From: Bacillota bacterium
GTDB taxonomy: Bacteria > Bacillota > Clostridia > Lachnospirales > Lachnospiraceae
Length of the DNA: 44,145 bases
Assembly (NCBI GenBank): GCA_023415655.1
Contig: JAEZKD010000240.1
Location: 1-44,145 of the forward strand
Direction: 5' to 3'
Under the pieces are notes generated by a model that saw only the letters and a list, made by a program, of their open reading frames with translations, did no database searches and had not been told where the DNA came from. The stretch's first letter is position 1; every line of letters starts with the position of its first letter. Positions 24,149 through 31,754 of this stretch are shown here, one piece after another. A program made the translations under genes and the position numbers.

Positions 24149-24223
24149 AAGGATAACATATCAAAGGGGATAGATACTTTTCTAAGATATGTTTGAATAT
24201 CAGACGATAAGGAGTTGGACAAT

Positions 24224-24751
24224 ATGCGTTATATAATTAGCGGTAAAAACATCGACGTCACAGAAGGTTTAAAGGGTGCAATTTATGAGAAGATTGGTAA
24301 ACTTGAAAGATACTTTACACCTGAAACTGAAGTACATGTTACCTTAAGCGTTGAAAAAGATAGACAAAAAATCGAAATTACAATTCCTATGAAGGGCAAT
24401 ATTGTGAGAGCAGAACAAGTAAGTTCTGATATGTATGCCTCCATTGACTTAGTGGAAGAGATTATTGAAAGACAATTAAGAAAGTATAAGAATAAACTTA
24501 TTGATATGAAACAGTCTGCATCTAACTTTAATCAAGCATTTATTGATGACGAGATTCAAGAAGATGACGAAATCAATATCACGCGTGTTAAAAAGTTTGC
24601 TATGAAGCCTATGGATGCAGAAGAAGCTTGTGTACAAATGGAATTAAGTGGTCACAACTTTTACGTGTTCCGTAATGCAGAAACAGATGAAGTCAATGTA
24701 GTTTATAAACGTAAAGGAAACACATATGGTCTCATCGAACCAGAGTTTTAG
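24224..24751 (+). CDS. hpf: Long-form ribosome hibernation promoting factor
   Basis: 175 residues from ATG 24224 behind AAGGAG; an in-frame TTG at 24215 is rejected for spacing. The N-terminal HPF/RaiA domain begins MRYIISGKNIDVTEGLKGAI, with the basic helix ERQLRKYKNKL. An acidic linker (FIDDEIQEDDEI) leads to a C-terminal dimerisation domain (KPMDAEEACVQMELSGHNFYVFRNAET). Long HPF makes 100S ribosome dimers in resting cells. The gene has its own promoter and a terminator and lies just before secA, a common order in Firmicutes. Confidence 0.95.
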   Translation: MRYIISGKNIDVTEGLKGAIYEKIGKLERYFTPETEVHVTLSVEKDRQKIEITIPMKGNIVRAEQVSSDMYASIDLVEEIIERQLRKYKNKLIDMKQSASNFNQAFIDDEIQEDDEINITRVKKFAMKPMDAEEACVQMELSGHNFYVFRNAETDEVNVVYKRKGNTYGLIEPEF

Positions 24752-24782
24752 AAATAAATTTTAATGCGAATTAATTGATTGT

Positions 24783-24836
24783 AAGAGTGGACAAAGCAGA
24801 CAGGAAAGTACTGATGTGAATGTCCACTCTTTTTTT
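24783..24836 (+). terminator. Intrinsic terminator of hpf
   Basis: Perfect 11-bp arms (24783-24793 with 24821-24831), a 27-base loop and a T-run to 24836. Confidence 0.85.
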
Positions 24837-24959
24837 GAAGTATCATAGATATTATTCCTGAGATTTTTAAAGCACACTATGTTCCATTAGAATTTTGCTA
24901 CAACTGATGAAAAATTGATAAAAAATGTTTGGGATACATTTACAAACAAGAAAATGTAG

Positions 24960-24988
24960 TTGAATAGTCCGTTTGTAAATGTTACAAT
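24960..24988 (+). promoter_or_regulatory. secA promoter
   Basis: TTGAAT (24960-24965), a 17-base spacer and TACAAT (24983-24988), about 80 bases before secA and after the hpf terminator. Confidence 0.6.
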
Positions 24989-25069
24989 ATGCATTATAGG
25001 ATTTTTGACCGTAAGACTATAAATGCATAGTTTAGTAGGAATAGAAGGAAAGTTAGGAGTGAAACGTAG

Positions 25070-27637
25070 ATGGGATTAATTAAGAAGCTGTTTGGAACCC
25101 ACAGCGAAAGAGAAATTAAAATTATTAAGCCATTGGCTGATAAAATTGAAGCTTTAGAGCCAACAATTGAGAAATTGTCTGATGACGAATTAAGAAATAA
25201 GACAATTGAATTTCGTAATCGCTTAAAAAATGGTGAAACGTTAGATGATTTATTAGTTGAGGCTTATGCTGTCGTTCGTGAAGCAGCAAAGAGAACATTA
25301 GGACAAAGAGCATTCTATGTTCAGTTGGTTGGTGCCATTATTCTTCACCAAGGACGTATCGCAGAGATGAAAACTGGTGAAGGTAAAACTTTAGTTTCTG
25401 CGTTTCCAGCATACCTTAATGCACTAGAAGGTAAGGGTGTTCATATCGTTACGGTAAATGACTACCTTGCAAAACGTGACTCTGAGGAAATGGGTAAGAT
25501 ACATCAGTTCTTAGGATTAACCGTTGGTTGTATCCTAAACAGCATGGATAATGATGAAAGAAGAAAGGCATATTCCTGTGATATCACTTATGGTACCAAC
25601 AATGAATATGGGTTCGATTACTTAAGAGATAACATGGTAATCTATAAGGAACAGCTTGTTATGAGAGACCTTCATTTTGCAATTATCGATGAGGTCGACT
25701 CAGTATTAATCGATGAAGCTAGAACTCCATTAATTATCTCTGGCCAGAGTGGTAAATCCACTTCCTTATACCAAGCCTGTGATATCCTAGCACGTCAGTT
25801 AAATCGTGGTACAGCAAAGGAACTTACCAAGATGGACCTGCTTATGAATGAGGATGAACAAGAAACAGGTGATTTTGTTGTTAATGAAAAGGATAAGAAT
25901 ATTACATTAACAGCAGAAGGTGTTGAGAAGGTCGAAAAGTTCTTCCACTTAGAGAATTTTGCAGATCCTGACAATCTTGAGATTCAGCATAATATTATTC
26001 TTGCACTACGTGCTCATTATCTGATGTTTCGAGATAAGGATTATGTTGTTAAGGATGATGAGGTATTAATCGTTGATGACTTTACTGGTCGTATTATGCC
26101 AGGTAGAAGATACTCGGATGGTCTTCATCAGGCAATTGAAGCAAAAGAGCATGTAAAGGTGAAAAGAGAAAGTAAAACCCTTGCAACCATTACTTTCCAG
26201 AATTTCTTTAATAAATATGTTAAGAAGTGTGGTATGACTGGTACAGCATTAACAGAAGAACAAGAATTTCGTCAGATTTATGGAATGGACGTTGTAGAGG
26301 TTCCAACGAATCGTCCAATCGCTCGTATCGATAAAGATGATGCAGTATATCGTACAAAGAAAGGTAAGCTGCAAGCGGTTATTCGTGCAATTGAAGAAGC
26401 GCATCAAAAGGGACAGCCAGTATTGGTTGGTACCATTACCATCGAAGCATCGGAAGAAATTAGTGATTTATTAAAGAGAAAAAATATTCCTCACAAAGTT
26501 TTAAATGCAAAGTTTCACGAACTTGAAGCTGAAATCATAGCTGATGCAGGTCAAAAGGGTGCAGTTACGATTGCAACAAATATGGCAGGTCGTGGTACCG
26601 ATATTAAGCTTGGTGAAGGCGTAAAAGAATTAGGTGGTTTAAAGATTATTGGTACGGAGCGTCATGAAGCTCGCCGTATCGACAATCAGCTTCGTGGTCG
26701 TGCTGGACGTCAGGGAGATCCAGGTGAATCTCAGTTCTTTATCGCGCTAGAGGACGATTTGATGCGTCTGTTCGGCTCCGAAAGATTAATGAATCTATTC
26801 CAGTCTATGGGCTTTGCGGAAGATGAGCAGATTGAGCATAAGATGCTTTCTAGTGCTATTGAACGCGCTCAGAAGAAGATTGAGGATAACAACTTTGGAA
26901 TTCGTAAGAACTTACTTGAGTATGATAAGGTAAATAATGATCAACGTGAGATTATCTATACAGAAAGAAGAAAAGTACTCAATGGAGAGTCCATGAGAGA
27001 TTCTATCTTTAAGATGATTACGGATAACATTGAAAACGTTGTGAATGCTAATATTAGTGATGATTCTGTTCCAGAAGAATGGGATTTGAACTCTTTAAAT
27101 ACGGAATTACTTCCAATCATTCCAGTTGAGCCAATTTCTTTATCTAAGGACCAGATGAAGAATATGAAAAAGAATGAATTGATTCATATGTTAAAAGAAG
27201 AGGCTGTGAAGTTATATGAAGCGAAGGAAGCTATGTTCCCAGAAAAAGAGCAGATTCGTGAAGTGGAACGTGTAATTCTTCTTCGTGTGATTGACCGTAA
27301 ATGGATGGATCATATTGATGATATGGATCAGTTACGACAGGGTATTGGTTTGCAAGCTTATGGACAGAAGGATCCATTGACAGAGTTCAAATTTATGGGA
27401 TTTGATATGTTTGATTCCATGATCAATGCAATTTCTGAGGATACGGTAAAGGCGTTAATGCATATTCGTATTGAACAAAACGTAGAACGTGAGGAAGTTG
27501 CGAAAGTAACAGGAACAAATAAGGATGATTCTCTTGCAAAGGTTCCTGTAAAGCGTGCTACAAAGAAGGTACAACCAAATGATCCATGCCCATGTGGTTC
27601 TGGCAAGAAATATAAACACTGCTGTGGTAGAAATTAA
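25070..27637 (+). CDS. secA: Preprotein translocase ATPase SecA
   Basis: 855 residues. The Walker A motif is MKTGEGKT (100-107) and the DEVD block is IIDEVDSVLIDEARTP. Further motor motifs include ATNMAGRGTDIKLG and NQLRGRAGRQGDPG. The C-terminal zinc site, CPCGSGKKYKHCC, follows a basic linker. SecA pushes secretory proteins through SecYEG using ATP. The start is ATG 25070 behind a modest TTAGGAG site. prfB follows 31 bases after the stop, the conserved Firmicute secA-prfB order. The protein is complete and of normal length for the group. Confidence 0.98.
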   Translation: MGLIKKLFGTHSEREIKIIKPLADKIEALEPTIEKLSDDELRNKTIEFRNRLKNGETLDDLLVEAYAVVREAAKRTLGQRAFYVQLVGAIILHQGRIAEMKTGEGKTLVSAFPAYLNALEGKGVHIVTVNDYLAKRDSEEMGKIHQFLGLTVGCILNSMDNDERRKAYSCDITYGTNNEYGFDYLRDNMVIYKEQLVMRDLHFAIIDEVDSVLIDEARTPLIISGQSGKSTSLYQACDILARQLNRGTAKELTKMDLLMNEDEQETGDFVVNEKDKNITLTAEGVEKVEKFFHLENFADPDNLEIQHNIILALRAHYLMFRDKDYVVKDDEVLIVDDFTGRIMPGRRYSDGLHQAIEAKEHVKVKRESKTLATITFQNFFNKYVKKCGMTGTALTEEQEFRQIYGMDVVEVPTNRPIARIDKDDAVYRTKKGKLQAVIRAIEEAHQKGQPVLVGTITIEASEEISDLLKRKNIPHKVLNAKFHELEAEIIADAGQKGAVTIATNMAGRGTDIKLGEGVKELGGLKIIGTERHEARRIDNQLRGRAGRQGDPGESQFFIALEDDLMRLFGSERLMNLFQSMGFAEDEQIEHKMLSSAIERAQKKIEDNNFGIRKNLLEYDKVNNDQREIIYTERRKVLNGESMRDSIFKMITDNIENVVNANISDDSVPEEWDLNSLNTELLPIIPVEPISLSKDQMKNMKKNELIHMLKEEAVKLYEAKEAMFPEKEQIREVERVILLRVIDRKWMDHIDDMDQLRQGIGLQAYGQKDPLTEFKFMGFDMFDSMINAISEDTVKALMHIRIEQNVEREEVAKVTGTNKDDSLAKVPVKRATKKVQPNDPCPCGSGKKYKHCCGRN

Positions 27638-27668
27638 TGTGTTGCAGCTATGAAAGTGGGTGAGATTT

Positions 27669-28791
27669 GTGGTTCAATTAGATCAGTTTAAATATGAACT
27701 GAGTACGTATGAAAAACCTCTTATCGAAGTGGGGGATTCACTTTGACCTCCCTAATAAGAAGTTGAGAATTGAAGAAATAGAAGGAATCATGGAAGAGCC
27801 AAACTTTTGGGATTCAACCGAAAAGTCTCAGGCTTACATGAAGGAATTAAAGAACTTAAAAGATATTGTAGAGCATTATCAGAATCTTAAGCAGGCGTAT
27901 GAGGATATTCAGACGTTGCTTGAGATGGGATATGAAGAGGAAGACCCTGCGATTATTGATGAGATTGAAGAGGAATTAAAAATTTTCATTCAAGACCTAG
28001 AAGAGCTAAGGTTAAGCACATTATTATCCGAAACATATGATAAAGATAATGCAATTCTAACGCTTCATGCCGGGGCTGGCGGGACAGAGAGCTGTGACTG
28101 GGCAAGCATGCTTGCTCGTATGTACCAACGCTGGGCAGAGAAGAAGGGATATGCTACAGAAATTTTAGACTTTTTGGAAGGTGAAGAAGCAGGTTACAAA
28201 TCCATCACCTTACAAATCAATGGAATGAATGCTTATGGGCATTTAAAGTCCGAACGAGGTGTTCATCGTCTTGTTCGAATCTCCCCGTTTAATGCGGCTG
28301 GTAAACGACAGACATCATTTGTTTCCTGTGATGTTATGCCGGATATTGAAGAGGATTTGGACATTGAGATTAAAGATGAAGACATTCGAATTGATACCTT
28401 CCGCTCTTCCGGAGCGGGTGGTCAGAAGGTAAATAAGACATCCTCTGCTATACGTATTACACATTTACCAACTGGAATCGTTGTTCAGTGTCAGAATGAA
28501 CGTTCTCAGTTTCAGAACAAAGACAAAGCGATGCAGATGCTCAAAGCAAAGTTGTATTTACTCAAACAAGAGGAGAATCAAGCCAAAGAAAGTGGAATTC
28601 GAGGGGAAATTCGAGACATAAACTTTGGCAATCAGATTCGTTCCTATGTGTTACAGCCATATACGATGGTGAAAGATCACCGTACCAATGCGGAAGTTGC
28701 CAATGCTCCAAGTGTCTTGGATGGCAATATTGATCCTTTCATCAATGCGTATTTGAAGTGGATTAACAGAAGCGAGCAAGTAGACGATTAA
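27669..28791 (+). CDS. prfB: Peptide chain release factor 2, made by programmed +1 frameshift
   Basis: The coding sequence is join(27669-27743, 27745-28791), 373 residues. Frame one starts at GTG 27669 and gives VQLDQFKYELSTYEKPLIEV then GDSL, then meets TGA at 27744. A +1 slip at CTT TGA C continues as DLPNKKLRIEE. With this reading SPF lands at 205-207 and GGQ at 250-252, the same numbers as E. coli RF2, which strongly supports the start and the shift. SPF reads UGA/UAA and GGQ triggers hydrolysis. The ATG at 27709 is an out-of-frame artefact that drops the true N-terminus. It follows secA. Confidence 0.95.
27732..27747 (+). promoter_or_regulatory. prfB autoregulatory frameshift site
   Basis: A GGGGGA Shine-Dalgarno-like run at 27731-27736 lies just before the slippery CTT (27741-27743) and the in-frame stop TGA (27744-27746), followed by C. 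When RF2 is scarce the ribosome pauses at TGA and slips forward one base, making more RF2. This is the classic RF2 feedback switch. Confidence 0.92.
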
Positions 28792-28794
28792 TCG

Positions 28795-28846
28795 CACTGC
28801 GCCGGAAAGGAAGGTGTTGCATTCGCAACCCGCCGTAGGCATTGTT
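28795..28846. other. Short GC-rich structured element between prfB and cheW
   Basis: About 50 bases are clearly richer in G and C than their surroundings. They contain the hairpin gttgc-attc-gcaac (28816-28820 with 28825-28829). No T-run follows. It may be a dispersed repeat or an RNA signal; I recognise no known family. Confidence 0.35.
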
Positions 28847-28871
28847 CATGGAAAACAAGGAGGAGGAAGCA

Positions 28872-29327
28872 ATGGAAGCAACAAAACAGGTAGTATTTAA
28901 GTTAGGACAGGAAGAATATGGGCTAGATATTCTTATCGTAAATGCAATTGAAACATATCATGGAGTGGTACCAGTACCGAATGCTCCAGATTATATCCTC
29001 GGAATACTGAATCTACGTGGAGAAGTGATTCCAGTGTTTAGTCTTCGTATTAAATTTGGTCTTCCAGAGATTAAGACAAGTACAGAGCAGTTAATCATTA
29101 CCAAGACGAATGGAATGATGGTTGGTTTCAAGGTTGATGGAGTGGATGGGATCATTGAATTCCAGGCAAAGGAACTAAGTGAAGTACCTAGAATTGTTAA
29201 GAGTGAGAAAACAAAATATGCAAAACAGATTGCCAAGAAGGATGGTAAAATGATTATACTTCTTGATCATGATGGAATTCTAAATGACCATGAACAGGCG
29301 TCCATACAAGAAGCGCTTGCTCAATAA
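28872..29327 (+). CDS. cheW: CheW chemotaxis coupling protein
   Basis: 151 residues from ATG 28872, directly behind AAGGAGGAGG; an upstream in-frame ATG at 28842 is rejected because the ribosome site is inside that extension. CheW-domain blocks are VVFKLGQEEYGLDILIVNAI, VPVPNAPDYILGILNLRGEV and VGFKVDGVDGIIEF. CheW bridges chemoreceptors and the CheA kinase. It stands alone between prfB and uvrB rather than with cheA, so it is probably an extra copy or one dedicated to particular receptors. The C-terminal ~15 residues beyond the fold are ordinary. Confidence 0.92.
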   Translation: MEATKQVVFKLGQEEYGLDILIVNAIETYHGVVPVPNAPDYILGILNLRGEVIPVFSLRIKFGLPEIKTSTEQLIITKTNGMMVGFKVDGVDGIIEFQAKELSEVPRIVKSEKTKYAKQIAKKDGKMIILLDHDGILNDHEQASIQEALAQ

Positions 29328-29366
29328 GTTTTGAATGATCGGAAAAGACATCGTTAGATAAGATAT

Positions 29367-29445
29367 AGGGACATGATTGCAAAGTGAACGCTATCTAGTA
29401 ATTGTAGTTGATGGCTGTAACTTTGGCAATTATGTCTCTTTTTTT
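29367..29445 (+). terminator. Intrinsic terminator after cheW
   Basis: A long stem (29367-29385 with 29420-29440, several G-U pairs and one bulge) is followed by seven T to 29445. Confidence 0.75.
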
Positions 29446-29623
29446 GCAATAAGAAGTAAACGTTAGCTTGTGATCTAAAACCATGATCGAAAAACATGAA
29501 CCTTGTTTCAGGTGAATATGGTTGAATTATTAGTGGAAATCTAGTGATAGATTAGTAGAATTATATAACCATTTTATTATTGGTAATTAATTAGAAATAT
29601 GTAAATTATAGTTATAAAAAAAT

Positions 29624-29637
29624 CGAATGTTTGTTCG
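29624..29637 (+). promoter_or_regulatory. LexA (SOS) operator of uvrBA
   Basis: CGAATGTTTGTTCG matches the Gram-positive LexA box CGAAC-N4-GTTCG with one change. It ends 7 bases before the -35 element of the uvrB promoter, a place where a bound repressor would block RNA polymerase. Confidence 0.8.
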
Positions 29638-29644
29638 AAAATTA

Positions 29645-29673
29645 TTGCAAGACATTATTGGGTATGCTATAAT
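29645..29673 (+). promoter_or_regulatory. uvrBA promoter
   Basis: TTGCAA (29645-29650), a 17-base spacer and TATAAT (29668-29673), about 49 bases before uvrB and next to the SOS box. Confidence 0.75.
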
Positions 29674-29721
29674 GTTAAAAGATTTTATGAACGTTAGAAT
29701 ATATTGGAAAGGTAAAAAGGG

Positions 29722-31707
29722 ATGGACCATTTTAAGTTAGTTTCAGAATTTGCTCCGACTGGAGATCAACCAGAAGCAGTTGCTAATCTAGTGAAGGGTT
29801 TTCAGGAAGGGAATCAGTTTGAGACTTTGCTCGGTGTCACAGGCTCTGGAAAGACATTTACGATGGCGAATGTCATACAACAACTGAATCGCCCTACTCT
29901 AATCCTTGCACATAATAAAACATTGGCAGCACAGTTATATGGAGAATTCAAGGAATTCTTCCCAGAGAATGCGGTAGAGTATTTTGTTTCTTATTATGAT
30001 TATTATCAACCAGAAGCTTATGTACCCTCTACCGACACATATATTGAGAAAGATTCATCGATCAATGATGAAATTGATAAACTAAGACATTCAGCAACGG
30101 CAGCTTTAACAGAACGCAGAGATGTTATTATCGTTGCTTCCGTTTCTTGTATCTTTGGTTTAGGTAGCCCGGTTGACTATCAGAACATGACATTATCACT
30201 TCGTCCTGGGATGGAGAAAGATCGTGATGAAGTCTTAAGACGTCTTGTTGAGATACAATACGATAGGAATGATATGGATTTTAAACGTGGAACCTTCCGT
30301 GTGAGAGGAGATGTTGTTGAGATATTTCCAATAAGCTCGGCTGATAAAGCTTACCGGGTTGAGTTTTTTGGGGATGAAATTGATCGTATTACACAGATTG
30401 ATGTATTGACAGGTGAGATTTTGTGTTCCTTAGAACACATGGTCATTTTCCCTGCATCACACTATGTGGTATCCAAGGATAAGTTAGAGGAAGCGATTAA
30501 AAACATAGAAGCTGAGTTGGAGGAAAGAATTCAGTACTTTAAAAGTGAAGACAAGCTCTTAGAAGCTCAGAGAATCTCCGAACGAACCCACTTTGATATA
30601 GAGATGCTTCGTGAGACCGGCTTTTGTTCTGGAATTGAGAACTATTCGATGCACTTATCTGGGTTAACACCTGACAGTACTCCACATACTTTGATTGATT
30701 ATTTTCCAGATGACTTCTTAATTATTGTGGATGAGTCTCACATTACAATACCTCAGGTCAGAGGAATGTATGCTGGAGATCAAGCCAGAAAGTCAACACT
30801 CGTGGATTATGGGTTTCGATTACCATCTGCAAAGAATAATCGACCACTTAACTTCACAGAGTTTGAAGATAAGATTAATCAGATGCTATTCGTATCTGCA
30901 ACTCCGAATGTATATGAGAAAGAGCATGAATTACATCGTGTAGAGCAGATTATTCGACCAACTGGATTGTTGGATCCTAAAGTGGAAGTTCGTCCAGTAG
31001 AAGGACAAATTGATGATTTGATTGGTGAAGTGAATAAAGAAACTGCGAATAAGAATAAGGTGTTAATTACAACCTTAACAAAGCGTATGGCCGAGGATTT
31101 AACGGACTACATGAGGGAGCTTGGAATTCGTGTGAAGTATTTACATTCTGATATTGATACATTAGAGAGATCAGAGATTATTCGTGATATGCGTATGGAT
31201 GTATTCGATGTATTGGTTGGTATTAACCTATTAAGAGAAGGCCTTGATATTCCTGAGATCACTCTTGTTGCAATCCTAGATGCAGATAAGGAGGGGTTCT
31301 TACGATCTGAAACCTCTTTAATTCAGACGATAGGACGTGCAGCTCGTAATGTGGAAGGGCACGTTATCATGTATGCAGATAAAATCACGGACTCAATGGC
31401 AAAAGCGATTGAGGAAACCAATCGTCGACGTAGCATTCAGGATGCCTATAATAAAGCTAATGGGATTACTCCTCAGACCATTCAGAAGAAAGTACGCGAA
31501 TTAATTAGTATCTCTAAGAAGGTTGCAAAAGAGATGTATGATGTGAAGGACAAAGAAATCGAATCGATGTCTGTAAAAGAGTTAGAAGCAGTGGCGAAGA
31601 AGTTGACCAAAGAAATGAATACAGCGGCAGCTGAACTTAACTTCGAACTTGCGGCACAGCTACGTGATAAGTTAATTGAGATTAAAAAACAGCTTACACA
31701 AGTATAA
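29722..31707 (+). CDS. uvrB: Excinuclease ABC subunit B
   Basis: 661 residues. Walker A is GVTGSGKTFTMANV (G38 to T45). The beta-hairpin block YYDYYQPEAYVPSTDTYIEKD follows, then the DESH box IIVDESHITIPQ. Helicase motifs near the C-terminal half include LREGLDIPEITLVAILDADKEGFLRS and QTIGRAARN. The tail has a UVR motif (AAAELNFELAAQLRDKLIEIKKQ) that contacts UvrC. UvrB verifies DNA damage found by UvrA and loads UvrC. It is the first gene of uvrBA; the SOS box and promoter indicate damage induction. uvrC is not in the window. Confidence 0.98.
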   Translation: MDHFKLVSEFAPTGDQPEAVANLVKGFQEGNQFETLLGVTGSGKTFTMANVIQQLNRPTLILAHNKTLAAQLYGEFKEFFPENAVEYFVSYYDYYQPEAYVPSTDTYIEKDSSINDEIDKLRHSATAALTERRDVIIVASVSCIFGLGSPVDYQNMTLSLRPGMEKDRDEVLRRLVEIQYDRNDMDFKRGTFRVRGDVVEIFPISSADKAYRVEFFGDEIDRITQIDVLTGEILCSLEHMVIFPASHYVVSKDKLEEAIKNIEAELEERIQYFKSEDKLLEAQRISERTHFDIEMLRETGFCSGIENYSMHLSGLTPDSTPHTLIDYFPDDFLIIVDESHITIPQVRGMYAGDQARKSTLVDYGFRLPSAKNNRPLNFTEFEDKINQMLFVSATPNVYEKEHELHRVEQIIRPTGLLDPKVEVRPVEGQIDDLIGEVNKETANKNKVLITTLTKRMAEDLTDYMRELGIRVKYLHSDIDTLERSEIIRDMRMDVFDVLVGINLLREGLDIPEITLVAILDADKEGFLRSETSLIQTIGRAARNVEGHVIMYADKITDSMAKAIEETNRRRSIQDAYNKANGITPQTIQKKVRELISISKKVAKEMYDVKDKEIESMSVKELEAVAKKLTKEMNTAAAELNFELAAQLRDKLIEIKKQLTQV

Positions 31708-31754
31708 TAAGAAGCTATTAAGGTGTGAATTCTAGAAAAGCAGAGGATTAGAAG

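Noticed and set aside
23557..24223. Chromosomal origin oriC
   Set aside because: DnaA boxes are present, but no dnaA, dnaN, rpmH or gyrB neighbours; reported as a DnaA-box cluster instead.
27744..27746. TGA in prfB as a sequencing error or pseudogene
   Set aside because: The stop sits in a classic CTT TGA C slip site behind an SD-like run, and the shifted product has perfect RF2 motif numbering.
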